Of a DNA stretch of 64,000 nucleotides, positions 53,544 to 63,114 are shown one piece after another. The translations under genes were made by a program, and so were the position numbers. Position 1 is the stretch's first letter; every line of letters starts with the position of its first letter. Origin of the DNA: Flavobacterium psychrophilum (GTDB lineage: Bacteria > Bacteroidota > Bacteroidia > Flavobacteriales > Flavobacteriaceae). Below the pieces are notes generated by a model that had not been told where the DNA came from, ran no database searches, and saw nothing but the letters and a program-made list of their open reading frames with translations. The stretch covers positions 1-64,000 of the forward strand of contig CAMDDB010000005.1 of NCBI GenBank assembly GCA_945890865.1, in the 5' to 3' direction.

Positions 53544-54800
53544 ATGAAAAATCAACCCGTAGGATCAAGTATCGACTGGATTACCATTTTACTGTATACC
53601 GTTTTAGTAATAATGGGATGGATGACTATTTATTCTGCATCACTTCCTATAGAAGAAACCTCCCTTTTTGATCTTTCTCAAATCTATGGTCGTCAAATGC
53701 TTTTCATTGGATTAACCATACCCATTATTTTCATCATTTTATTTACTGATGCAAAGTTGTTTGAACGTTTTTCCTTTGTTTTTTATGGTATCGGTATTAT
53801 TTTATTATTAGGATTGTTTGTCTTTGGAAAAACGATTAAAGGGCAAACCAACTGGTATCAATTTGGGGGATTTGGTTTTCAGCCCTCCGAATTTGTAAAA
53901 ACAGCAACGGCTCTATTATTGGCAAAATATTTAAGTTATTCACAGATCAATTTAAAGTTTACCAAGCACCAGTTGATGGGATTAGCCATTATGGGATTGC
54001 CCATTTTTCTCATTTTGATGCAGCCCGATGCCGGAAGTGCGATGATTTTCATTTCTTTAATTTTTGTACTAAACAGAGAGGGCCTTCCTAGTTGGTTTTT
54101 TATATCTGGAATTGCGGCCATTGTCCTATTTTTCTTATCTCTCGTTATAGCACCCACTTACTTGGTTATTATCGTTTTTATCTTCATGATTGCTCATTAT
54201 ATATTGAATCGTAAAATTTCTAGAAATCCTGTCGTTTACGGATTAGTTTATGTAGTAATTGTTGCGTTTTCGTTTTCAGTAAGTTTTGTGTACAACAATG
54301 TATTAGAAGCGCATCAAAAAGACCGGATCAATGTGTTAATCGGTGATGATGTGGATATGAAAAAAGAAGGATACAATTTAGATCAATCGATGATTGCCAT
54401 AGGTTCGGGTGGATTTTTTGGCAAAGGTTATCTTGAAGGCACGCAAACCAAAGGAGGCTTTGTTCCCGAGCAGCACACCGATTATATTTTTACAACAGTG
54501 GGAGAAGAAAGGGGATTCATCGGGTCTACTTTTGTTATTGCCTTGTTTGTTGCCTTATTCCTTCGGATTATTTATTTGGCCGAAAACCAAAAAACAAAAT
54601 TTAGTCGTATTTATGGATATTGTGTGGCTACCTATTTGTTCATGCACTTTTTTGTAAATATAGCTATGTTAATTAAGTTGTTTCCAACCATTGGTGTTCC
54701 CTTACCGTTTTTCTCTTATGGAGGATCAAGTTTGTGGGCCTTTACCATATTGTTATTTATCTTCATCAAATTAGACGCTAACAAAGTAAATGAATGGTAA
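53544..54800 (+). CDS. rodA: Rod shape-determining protein RodA (SEDS glycosyltransferase)
   Basis: 418 aa with about ten transmembrane segments. SEDS features include GGFGFQPSEFVKTATALLLA, MQPDAGSAMIFISLIFVL, the long periplasmic loop GSGGFFGKGYLEGTQTKGG with VPEQHTDYIFTTVGEE, and PLPFFSYGGSSLWAF near the end. It polymerises lipid II with PBP2. Last gene of the operon, followed by a strong terminator. Confidence 0.96.
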   Translation: MKNQPVGSSIDWITILLYTVLVIMGWMTIYSASLPIEETSLFDLSQIYGRQMLFIGLTIPIIFIILFTDAKLFERFSFVFYGIGIILLLGLFVFGKTIKGQTNWYQFGGFGFQPSEFVKTATALLLAKYLSYSQINLKFTKHQLMGLAIMGLPIFLILMQPDAGSAMIFISLIFVLNREGLPSWFFISGIAAIVLFFLSLVIAPTYLVIIVFIFMIAHYILNRKISRNPVVYGLVYVVIVAFSFSVSFVYNNVLEAHQKDRINVLIGDDVDMKKEGYNLDQSMIAIGSGGFFGKGYLEGTQTKGGFVPEQHTDYIFTTVGEERGFIGSTFVIALFVALFLRIIYLAENQKTKFSRIYGYCVATYLFMHFFVNIAMLIKLFPTIGVPLPFFSYGGSSLWAFTILLFIFIKLDANKVNEW

Positions 54801-54824
54801 TTGATTATTATAGCTAATACATAT

Positions 54825-54857
54825 AAAAAAACCTCAACTTAAGTTGAGGTTTTTTTA
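54825..54857. terminator. Bidirectional intrinsic terminator
   Basis: ACCTCAACTTAAGTTGAGGT is a perfect 20-nt palindrome with A and T runs, between rodA (+) and the Prc-type protease (-). Confidence 0.94.
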
Positions 54858-54860
54858 TTT

Positions 54861-57014
54861 TTAATTGATGCTTAATTTTTTAGGCAATGCTTTACCGTTT
54901 TTACTGGCCTTAATTTCGGCAATTACATTTAAAGTTTCTTCAATATAGACATCTTTTTGTAAATCTTCATGCCATCTTTCTCTCTTTTGTTTCAACAAGC
55001 TATCTTTTTCAAACAGAGTCACCTCGTTAGGAAGTGATGTGAAATTTAGTTTATTGTTGTAATCTAATAGCACTTTAAATTTTTTAATTTTTGCATCGGA
55101 CTGCTCCATTTCTTTTTTAAATTGATTTAAATTTAAACTAAATGTATTGTCATCTTTACGCTCATAGATCCATTTTGCGTTTTCATCAATTAATTTAAAG
55201 TAGGCATTAGCTGCAATTCTTTTTTTGCTATTAGCAATAATTTGATCATAATTTATTGGTAATGGATCATAAGAAGCTGGAGCAATTTTATCCCAAGGCA
55301 AGGCACTTTCTTCATCACGTTCTCCCATGTCTAAATAAGTATAACGATCAGGAAAAACAATATCACTCATTACTCCTTCACGTTGGGTAGATCCTCCATT
55401 AATTCTATAAAATTTTTGTATGGTTGTTTTTAGGGCGCCTAAATCACCATAGGAATTGCCTCTGATAAATTGATTCAAATCAATTACATTTTGAACCGTT
55501 CCTTTACCATAAGAATGTTTACTACCTACGACAATTCCTCTTTTATAATCTTGAATGGCGGCTGCAAAAATTTCTGAAGCAGAAGCCGAAAAATTATTGA
55601 TCATAACCACTAAGGGTCCGTCATATTGTACTTTTTTATCGGGATCGGGTAAAATCTCAGGATTTCTTCCTGGGCCTTTTACTTGCACCACGGGTCCTTC
55701 TGGAATAAACAATCCCACCATTTTGACAACCGTTTCTAAAGAGCCGCCACCGTTATCTCTTAAATCCATTACTAAACCGTCGATATTTTGCGCTTTCAAT
55801 CGTTCAATTTCTACAGCGATGTCTTTATAAGCGTCTCTGTTTTCTTTGTTTTCAAAACTAATATAGAATTTGGGTAAATAAATTATCCCAAAACGTTTTC
55901 CGTCTTTCTCTACAATAGATGATTTTGCAAAAGTTTCTTCGGTTTCTACTTCATCTCTAATTATTGAAATGACTTTAATAGAACCATCGACTTTTTTTAC
56001 GGTTAATCGAACTTCAGTCCCTTTTGGACCTTTTATTTTTTTAACCACATCGTCGAGTCGCATCCCTGCTACATCAATAGGTTCTTCTTTCCCTTGGGCT
56101 ACTTTTAAAATTAAATCACCAGCTTCTAATTCTTTTCCTTTCCATGCGGGTCCTCCCGAAATCAATTCCGAAATCTCTACGGCATCATTTTTCTTTTGAA
56201 GACGTGCACCAATTCCTTCAAAGGTGCCGCTCATGCTTACATCAAATTTTTCTTTGTCCTCTGGTGAGAAATAAAAAGTGTGTGGATCAAATCGTTCAAC
56301 AATTGCATTTATATAGATCGAGAACCAGTCGTTTCGAGTCAATTCTTTTTGAATAAAATCAAAATATTCATTTAACGATTTTAAACTGTTTTCTTGCACT
56401 TCTTTCTCGATGAGGTCAAAAGATTTAGAGCGATAACTTGCATCTTTTGATTTTTTGTCTTCTTCTAATTTCTGTTTATCAGTAATAGTAGATAGGGCTT
56501 GTAATTTGAGTTGTTTTCTCCAACGATCAATAAGTTCTTTTTTGTTTTTTGCGTAAGGCAATTTTTCATAATCTACATTGATGTTCTCGTGAGCAGTAAA
56601 GTCAAACGGAGCAGCAAGAACTTCTTCATAAATTGCTCTACACTCTTCCATTCTTTGCAATAAACGACTGTTCGTGAGATTAAAAAAGGTTAAATCTTTA
56701 CGTTTGATCATATCGTCTATTTGCAACTCATATTTACTAAATTCTTCGATGTCGCTTTGTAAGAAAAAACGTTTAGTAGGATCAATCCCGTCTAAATATT
56801 TGGCATACACTTTTTTGGAAAAGGCGTCATCAATGGCAACGGGGCTATAGTGTCCGCGTTCGAGAACCATTGTTAACAGTTCCAATAATAATTTATCTTT
56901 TTCAGGATCCGATTTTTTTTCAGAGGGTATAAAACTCCACAATACTGCAGACAATGCAGTGATCACTAAAATAACCTTATAATTTCTCTTCATATATTCC
57001 ACGATACGTTTCAT
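54861..57014 (-). CDS. Carboxy-terminal processing peptidase (S41A, Prc/Tsp-like)
   Basis: 717 aa. N-terminal membrane anchor or signal (YKVILVITALSAVLWSF). A PDZ domain lies at about 245-335 (GTFEGIGARLQKKNDAVEI, LEAGDLILKVAQG). The S41 core has NFSASASEIFAAAI (catalytic Ser) and SKHSYGKGTVQNV (catalytic Lys), preceded by VMDLRDNGGGSLE. The C-terminal DUF3340-type region follows. Length fits the Prc/tail-specific group that trims periplasmic proteins and cell-wall hydrolases. It may start at either ATG (57014 or 56993). Confidence 0.94.
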   Translation of the reverse strand: MKRIVEYMKRNYKVILVITALSAVLWSFIPSEKKSDPEKDKLLLELLTMVLERGHYSPVAIDDAFSKKVYAKYLDGIDPTKRFFLQSDIEEFSKYELQIDDMIKRKDLTFFNLTNSRLLQRMEECRAIYEEVLAAPFDFTAHENINVDYEKLPYAKNKKELIDRWRKQLKLQALSTITDKQKLEEDKKSKDASYRSKSFDLIEKEVQENSLKSLNEYFDFIQKELTRNDWFSIYINAIVERFDPHTFYFSPEDKEKFDVSMSGTFEGIGARLQKKNDAVEISELISGGPAWKGKELEAGDLILKVAQGKEEPIDVAGMRLDDVVKKIKGPKGTEVRLTVKKVDGSIKVISIIRDEVETEETFAKSSIVEKDGKRFGIIYLPKFYISFENKENRDAYKDIAVEIERLKAQNIDGLVMDLRDNGGGSLETVVKMVGLFIPEGPVVQVKGPGRNPEILPDPDKKVQYDGPLVVMINNFSASASEIFAAAIQDYKRGIVVGSKHSYGKGTVQNVIDLNQFIRGNSYGDLGALKTTIQKFYRINGGSTQREGVMSDIVFPDRYTYLDMGERDEESALPWDKIAPASYDPLPINYDQIIANSKKRIAANAYFKLIDENAKWIYERKDDNTFSLNLNQFKKEMEQSDAKIKKFKVLLDYNNKLNFTSLPNEVTLFEKDSLLKQKRERWHEDLQKDVYIEETLNVIAEIKASKNGKALPKKLSIN

Positions 57015-57152
57015 TAAAAATTTTTAACTAAATTAAACAAAAAATTAGGTCACAAAAGAGCAATTTACGATAAATTTTTGTTAAAGTGCTATTTTTATTA
57101 ACACAAGAAAATGGTTTCCATATAAATTAATTAATTTAGCAAAAAACTAATT

Positions 57153-57920
57153 ATGACCAAACCACTTATTCTTATTACAAACGACGACGGAATAGTTGCG
57201 CCTGGTATTAGGGCTTTAATTGCCGTAATGAAAGAAATAGGAGAAGTAGTAGTAGTAGCACCCGATAGTCCGCAAAGCGCTATGGGTCATGCCATAACAA
57301 TAAACAATACCCTCAAATTAGAGCGGGTTCATATCGACAAAGAGATTGAACAAGAGTATAGTTGCAGTGGTACACCAGTAGATTGTGTTAAAATAGCGGT
57401 CAATGAACTGCTAAATCGCAAACCTGATTTGTGTGTTTCTGGAATTAATCATGGATCAAATTCTTCCATTAATGTCATTTATTCGGGAACTATGAGTGCG
57501 GCAGTAGAAGCGGGTATTGAAAATATTCCTGCCATTGGATTTTCATTGTTAGATTACAGTTGGGATGCCGATTTTGAACCCATTAAAAAACATCTCAAAC
57601 AAATTGCTCTTGAAGTACTTAAAAAAGGTTTACCAGAAGGAGTGGTTTTGAATGTTAATTTTCCAAAGCTATCACAAGAGGCAATTAAAGGAATTAAAAT
57701 TTGTCGCCAAGCTAAAGCGATGTGGCAAGAAGAGTTTGATAAACGAATCAATCCGCAAGGAAAAGAATATTATTGGTTAACGGGCACATTTATCAACCAA
57801 GACAAAGGAACAGATACCGATGAATGGGCGTTAGAAAATGGTTACATTTCTATAGTTCCAGTTCATTATGATTTAACCGCTCATCATGCCATTCAACAAT
57901 TGAATGCTTGGGATTTTTAA
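57153..57920 (+). CDS. surE: 5'/3'-nucleotidase SurE
   Basis: 255 aa. Metal-binding ITNDDGIVAPGIRAL at the N-terminus, VVAPDSPQSAMGHAIT, and CVSGINHGSNSSINVIYSGT are diagnostic. It dephosphorylates nucleoside monophosphates and related substrates. It is followed 9 bp later by lpxB, a pairing common in Flavobacteriia. It is divergent from the Prc-type protease across 138 bp. Confidence 0.96.
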   Translation: MTKPLILITNDDGIVAPGIRALIAVMKEIGEVVVVAPDSPQSAMGHAITINNTLKLERVHIDKEIEQEYSCSGTPVDCVKIAVNELLNRKPDLCVSGINHGSNSSINVIYSGTMSAAVEAGIENIPAIGFSLLDYSWDADFEPIKKHLKQIALEVLKKGLPEGVVLNVNFPKLSQEAIKGIKICRQAKAMWQEEFDKRINPQGKEYYWLTGTFINQDKGTDTDEWALENGYISIVPVHYDLTAHHAIQQLNAWDF

Positions 57921-57929
57921 TTAAATAGC

Positions 57930-59048
57930 ATGAAATATTATATCATAGCAGGGGAAGCTTCGGGCGATTTACATGGTGCAAACCTTATGAAAGCGTTGTA
58001 TGAAAAAGATTCATCTGCTGAAATTCGATTTTGGGGTGGCGATTTGATGGAACAGACGGGAGGAACCTTAGTGAAGCACTACCGCAAATTGGCATTTATG
58101 GGTTTTATTGAAGTGCTTATGAATATTAAAACCATTTTGAATAACATTGCCTTCTGTAAAAAAGACATCGCTCAATTTCAGCCGGATGTCCTTATTTTTA
58201 TTGACTATCCCGGATTTAATATGCGCATTGCTAAATGGGCAAAACAAAGAGGCATTCCCACCCATTATTATATTTCGCCTCAAATTTGGGCTTGGAAAGA
58301 AAATCGTATTAAAGCTATCAAAAGAGATGTAGATGCGATGTATGTCATTCTTCCATTTGAGAAAGATTTTTATGAGAAAAAACATCATTTTCCGGTTCAT
58401 TTCGTTGGACACCCGCTCATAGATGCTATTGCAAACCGAGTAGAGGTAACAGATGCCGTATTTAGAGCAGAGAATAAACTCTCTGACAAACCAATCATCG
58501 CTTTGTTACCGGGCAGTCGAAAACAAGAAATAGTAAAAATGCTATCTGTGATGCTATCCGTGGTTAATGACTTCCCCGATTATCAATTTGTCATTGCCGG
58601 AGCTCCAAGTCAGGAATACGAATTTTATAAACCGTTTTTAACTAATGAAAACGTACAATTTATTTCGAATAAAACCTATGACTTGCTGAGTCATTCACAT
58701 GCAGCAGTAGTTACTTCTGGAACAGCTACTTTGGAAACAGCATTGTTCAATGTGCCCGAAGTAGTTTGCTACAAAGGCAGTTGGATTTCGTATCAAATTG
58801 CTAAGAGAATCATTACCTTAAAATATATCTCTTTGGTTAATTTAATTATGGATGAAGAAGTGGTCAAAGAATTGATTCAGGAAAATTTAACTACAGCGCA
58901 ATTAAAATCGGAACTACACAATCTATTACAACTTGAAAAACGAAATCAATTAGCCGAAACGTATGCTCGTTTGAAACAAAATTTAGGCGGTGAAGGCGCC
59001 AGCCAAAAAACCGCAACCTTAATTGTAAATTCCCAAAAGATGAAATAA
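57930..59048 (+). CDS. lpxB: Lipid-A-disaccharide synthase
   Basis: 372 aa. GT19 signature starts YYIIAGEASGDLHGANLMKAL, with DVLIFIDYPGFNMRIAKWAK, YYISPQIWAWKENRIK, ALLPGSRKQEI and SGTATLETALFNVPEVVCYK. It joins UDP-2,3-diacylglucosamine and lipid X in lipid A synthesis, at the inner membrane. It sits between surE and comEC in one direction. Confidence 0.96.
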   Translation: MKYYIIAGEASGDLHGANLMKALYEKDSSAEIRFWGGDLMEQTGGTLVKHYRKLAFMGFIEVLMNIKTILNNIAFCKKDIAQFQPDVLIFIDYPGFNMRIAKWAKQRGIPTHYYISPQIWAWKENRIKAIKRDVDAMYVILPFEKDFYEKKHHFPVHFVGHPLIDAIANRVEVTDAVFRAENKLSDKPIIALLPGSRKQEIVKMLSVMLSVVNDFPDYQFVIAGAPSQEYEFYKPFLTNENVQFISNKTYDLLSHSHAAVVTSGTATLETALFNVPEVVCYKGSWISYQIAKRIITLKYISLVNLIMDEEVVKELIQENLTTAQLKSELHNLLQLEKRNQLAETYARLKQNLGGEGASQKTATLIVNSQKMK

Positions 59049-59076
59049 AAAATAGTCACTAAATTCCCCCTACATT

Positions 59077-61089
59077 TTGAACCCCCTAAAATTCCCTTTA
59101 ATCAGCATTACGCTGTGCTTTATATTGGGCATTATTGTCCAAGAAAAAGGCTGTTTTTCCTTGCCAATAATTGCTTGTGGATTGTCTATTTGCGCTGCAA
59201 TATTTGCCATTTGCTATGTCAAAAATAATCGACAACCTTTACAATCTATTGGTTTTGGCGTCGGCACCTATTTCCTTTCTACTTTTTTAGGAATGTTTAC
59301 TTTTTTTGTGCATTTAGATCGCAACTATAACGATCATTATAGTAAACAAATCGTTTCACCTTCTAGTGTAATTACAGGAATTATTGAGTCTGACCTAAAA
59401 CCAAACGCCCGTTATGTAAAATTTTTCCTAAAAATTCAAACTATAAATAAAAAAACGGCTTCGGGACGCTTGCTCATTTATGTTACTAAACAATCAAAAA
59501 TAGCTTTGCCGATAGGTACCGAAATTTTGATTCATGGAGGGCTTTATCCCATCCCAAAAGCTTATAATCCGTATCAATTCGATTATGCAAATTATCTAGA
59601 AAAGCAAAATGTTTGGCACCAAATTTATCTAAAAAAAGATGATTTGAGAGTGATACGACGGCATCATAATGGCGGGTATTTTTTGGAACGATTGCGTAAC
59701 ACGTTGAGTCAAAGTTTTGATCAACATCGGTTTGATTCTAAAACTAAAGCAATTATTGATGCTTTGTTATTAGGACAACGAGTTGCCATTGATAAAGAAA
59801 CCCTAACAGATTATTCCAATGCGGGGGTAATTCATGTTTTAGCTATTTCGGGCTTGCACATTTCGGTATTGTATTTCTTTTTAATTTTTTTATTGCGACC
59901 CATCCGAATTTTTCGATATGGAAAAGAAATGGAGTTGGTACTCGTATTGCTTGTCTTGTGGTTGTTTGCTTTATTAACAGGATTACCAGCATCTGTCACG
60001 AGAGCAGTTACCTTGTTTAGCTTTATGAGCGTGGGAGCCTATTTTAATCGATCTAAAGCCCTATACAATGCAATGGCTGTTTCGGCATTACTCGTGTTGT
60101 TGTTTTCTCCCAACACGCTATTTGATATTGGATTTCAGTTGAGTTATGCTGCCGTATTAGCCATAGTAGTGTGGCAACCTTTTTATAAAAAAATTAAATT
60201 TTCTCAAAATAAAATAGTGTGCTATTTTATTGACATAATAAGTGTTTCTATGGCAGCTCAAATAGGAGTTTTGCCGTTGTGTTTATATTATTTTAACCAA
60301 TTTCCGGTCTTGTTTTTGTTGGCCAATTTAGTCATTATACCCCTCTCTAGTTTTGTATTGTTGTATGGGATAATACTCTTAGTATTCAATTTTATTTTGC
60401 CTTCACTCACTTTATTTTTCGGAAAGCCTATGGCGTATTCCATCCACTATATGAATGAATATATCCACTGGATTGCGCATTTTAAATGGGGCGTCATTAG
60501 CAATATTTCTTTTTCAGGGGTGATGGTTGTAACCCTCTATTTAGTACTATTTGCGCAATTATATTGGATGTATTCTAAAAAAAGCAATGCTATTATTTAT
60601 TTGGGATGCACACTTTTTCTTTTTCAATGGAGTTATCTTGTATGTAAATGGAACGAAAATGAGTCTTCGGAATGTATTGTTTTTAATGAAAAAAATACCT
60701 TAATCGTAATAAAAACCAAAAAGTCAGTTACCGCATACTCCGATGCGCCAGCGCAACATCAACTAACTTTACAACATTATTTGAGAGGTACTTTTTCAGA
60801 TACTTACCAAGTGCATCCCATGCAAAATGTTCTCTCATTTCGCCAAAAAAGGATTTTGATTGTTGACAGTGTGGGGATCTACCAAACCAAACTAAAACCA
60901 AACGTAGTCATCCTTACTCAAAATTCAAAAATTAATTTAGAACGATTAATAAAAATATCTCAGCCTATGCTAATCATAGCAGATCGTTCTAATTTCAAAA
61001 ATTATATTCGCTCTTGGAAACAGACTTGTCAAAAAGGAAATATCCCTTTTCATGCAATTACCGAAAAGGGATATTATCGATTGAAATAA
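59077..61089 (+). CDS. comEC: ComEC/Rec2-family DNA uptake channel protein
   Basis: 670 aa. The start is TTG at 59077: the frame is closed upstream by TAG at 59053 and the next ATG would remove about 70 residues, including the first transmembrane helices. About 20-190 holds two to three helices and an OB-like DUF4131 domain (GTEILIHGGLYPIPKAYNPYQFDYANYL). About 215-500 is the Competence channel domain (SNAGVIHVLAISGLHISVLYF, ALLTGLPASVTRAV, FDIGFQLSYAAVLAIV). The C-terminal part resembles a degenerate metallo-beta-lactamase-like domain; no HxHxDH is visible. It would move transforming DNA across the inner membrane. Confidence 0.9.
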   Translation: MNPLKFPLISITLCFILGIIVQEKGCFSLPIIACGLSICAAIFAICYVKNNRQPLQSIGFGVGTYFLSTFLGMFTFFVHLDRNYNDHYSKQIVSPSSVITGIIESDLKPNARYVKFFLKIQTINKKTASGRLLIYVTKQSKIALPIGTEILIHGGLYPIPKAYNPYQFDYANYLEKQNVWHQIYLKKDDLRVIRRHHNGGYFLERLRNTLSQSFDQHRFDSKTKAIIDALLLGQRVAIDKETLTDYSNAGVIHVLAISGLHISVLYFFLIFLLRPIRIFRYGKEMELVLVLLVLWLFALLTGLPASVTRAVTLFSFMSVGAYFNRSKALYNAMAVSALLVLLFSPNTLFDIGFQLSYAAVLAIVVWQPFYKKIKFSQNKIVCYFIDIISVSMAAQIGVLPLCLYYFNQFPVLFLLANLVIIPLSSFVLLYGIILLVFNFILPSLTLFFGKPMAYSIHYMNEYIHWIAHFKWGVISNISFSGVMVVTLYLVLFAQLYWMYSKKSNAIIYLGCTLFLFQWSYLVCKWNENESSECIVFNEKNTLIVIKTKKSVTAYSDAPAQHQLTLQHYLRGTFSDTYQVHPMQNVLSFRQKRILIVDSVGIYQTKLKPNVVILTQNSKINLERLIKISQPMLIIADRSNFKNYIRSWKQTCQKGNIPFHAITEKGYYRLK

Positions 61090-61091
61090 TG

Positions 61092-61559
61092 CTATTTTTT
61101 CTTAAGGATCTGGTTAGCCCCGTCGAGCCATACTTGCGGTCCACCGGCAACATAGCCAGTAGTGCCTAATGCATTTAAATTAATTTTTGCTTCGGCTGTT
61201 TTACTAGCGCTCACAAACCAAACGGTGGGATATCCTCTAACTTGTAGTTGTTGTTGGAGTTGGGCATTTTGCATTTTGATAGCTTCTGGTTGTTCTTTTT
61301 TTCTTGGAAAATCCAATTCCACTAACACCACATTCCCTTTGGCCCAATTAATGAATTCAGGAGTTTTGAAAACTTCATTTTGTAAACGAATGCACCATCC
61401 GCACCAGTCAGAACCCGTAAAAAATAAAAACATAGGTTTGTTTTCTTTGAGAGAAATTTCGGTAGCTTTTGTTAAATCGGTATGCCAAGTTAATTCTTCT
61501 TGCGCATGAAGGGAAATGCTTGTTAAAACTAAAAATGTTAGTAATACTATCTTTTTCAT
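61092..61559 (-). CDS. Periplasmic thioredoxin-like protein
   Basis: 155 aa. Signal peptide 1-19 (SISLHAQ). Active site GSDWCGWCIRLQ, cis-Pro in GYPTVWFV. Early KENKPMFLFFTGSDWC matches the thioredoxin_7 / DUF255-like type. Probably reduces or isomerises periplasmic disulfides; partner unknown. Its stop is only two bases from the end of comEC, a tight convergent pair without a visible terminator. Confidence 0.92.
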   Translation of the reverse strand: MKKIVLLTFLVLTSISLHAQEELTWHTDLTKATEISLKENKPMFLFFTGSDWCGWCIRLQNEVFKTPEFINWAKGNVVLVELDFPRKKEQPEAIKMQNAQLQQQLQVRGYPTVWFVSASKTAEAKINLNALGTTGYVAGGPQVWLDGANQILKKK

Positions 61560-61610
61560 ATTATGAATTTAAACCACAAAAATATACATTTTGAATTGCA
61601 AATGGATCAC

Positions 61611-63113
61611 TTACTTTACCTCTTGCATCAATTTTTTTACGAAGGGCGAAATAACAATTAATAGTATCCCCAATAAAAACGCATAAATGGCAAGTTGTTT
61701 GTAGCCGTCGGCATATAAAATTAATTTTTCTAAATTACTTGCCTTTTCAGAAGCTTCAGCAATATTAGCGCCTAGAATACCCGCAAAATATTGGCCATAA
61801 GCACTCGCTAAAAACCACATGCCCATCATTACCGCTTGTGTTTTTTGAGGAGATAATTTGGTCATAGCACTCATTCCAATGGGCGATAAACACAATTCAC
61901 CAAAGGTGATGACCAACCAGCCTAATGTAAAAATACCTAAGGAAGTTTTTCCATTTAAATCGGCAAAAAATTGGGTGTAATAAAATACCCAAAATCCTCC
62001 AGCTAAAAATAAAAAAGCCAATCCAAATTTAATAATTGTATTGGGCTCTATTTTTTTCTTTGCCATCCATATCCAAACTAAACCAACTAATGCTGCAAAT
62101 CCAATTACAAATAGCGAGTTAGCAGAATTATTAACTCCATTTGGACTTAATGCAACACCCCCCACGGTATTGTTTAGATTATTGGCAGCAAATAAACTCA
62201 ATGAACCGCCGCTTTGTTCAAAAAAGGCCCAAAAGAAAATGGAAAAAATAATGAATATAAGGGCAGCGATGAGTTTTTTATTTTCTGAACTCGAAAAGTT
62301 CTTCATTTCATAGAATAGGTATACTATAGAAGCCGGTCCAATAAACATCATGAAATAATCGGTATATTTTGTATCGGCCACCATAATTATGATCACTGGA
62401 ATTATTAATAAGGATCCCAAATAAGTGGCCATTTCTAATATTTTTCGTTTAGAAGTTAGCATTTCTTGTAAAGGGGAAAGACCAATGGTACTCAATGTTT
62501 TTTGCGTTTGAGTAAACGTAAGCAAACTTATAATCATTACAAATGCTGCAAACCCAAAACCAACGTTCCATCTCAAGTGTTCTGGAACCAAGGATTGCCA
62601 CATGGATCCTTCGGCAACGGCTATGCATACATAGCCGCCTATTAATGCTCCCAAATTTACGCCCATGTAGAAAAAGGAAAAACCGGCATCGCGTCGCGGG
62701 TCGCCATCTTGATACAATTGCCCTACCATAGACGAAATATTGGGTTTGAAAAAGCCGGTGCCTACAATGGTAAAACTGATTCCAATAAAAAATAAATTCT
62801 TTGGATCAATGGCTAGAATAATACTTCCTAGGATCATTAATATACCACCCCAAAACAACGATTTACGTAGGCCTAGAATTTTATCGGCAAACAATCCACC
62901 AATAAAAGTAAAGGCATATACCCAGGCTTGGGTTGCCCCATATTGTAAGTTGGCCGTTTTTTCATCCATCGCTAAATGATTCACCATAAAAACGACTAGC
63001 ATGCCGCGCATTCCATAAAAACAGAAACGCTCCCACATTTCGCTGAAGAACAAATACCATAATTGTTTCGGGTATTTTCCTTTAAAATTCTGAATTTCTT
63101 GTAGTGTTTGCAT
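61611..63113 (-). CDS. POT family peptide transporter (MFS)
   Basis: 500 aa with about 12-14 transmembrane segments. The POT signature EMWERFCFYGMRGMLVVF is at residues 25-42, and GxFKPNISSMVGQLY plus SFFYMGVNLGALIGGYVC follow. FGELCLSPIGMSAMTKLSP is in the C-terminal half. It is a proton-coupled di- or tripeptide importer in the inner membrane. It follows a second POT gene after one base, so the two are co-transcribed. Confidence 0.95.
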   Translation of the reverse strand: MQTLQEIQNFKGKYPKQLWYLFFSEMWERFCFYGMRGMLVVFMVNHLAMDEKTANLQYGATQAWVYAFTFIGGLFADKILGLRKSLFWGGILMILGSIILAIDPKNLFFIGISFTIVGTGFFKPNISSMVGQLYQDGDPRRDAGFSFFYMGVNLGALIGGYVCIAVAEGSMWQSLVPEHLRWNVGFGFAAFVMIISLLTFTQTQKTLSTIGLSPLQEMLTSKRKILEMATYLGSLLIIPVIIIMVADTKYTDYFMMFIGPASIVYLFYEMKNFSSSENKKLIAALIFIIFSIFFWAFFEQSGGSLSLFAANNLNNTVGGVALSPNGVNNSANSLFVIGFAALVGLVWIWMAKKKIEPNTIIKFGLAFLFLAGGFWVFYYTQFFADLNGKTSLGIFTLGWLVITFGELCLSPIGMSAMTKLSPQKTQAVMMGMWFLASAYGQYFAGILGANIAEASEKASNLEKLILYADGYKQLAIYAFLLGILLIVISPFVKKLMQEVK

Positions 63114-63114
63114 C

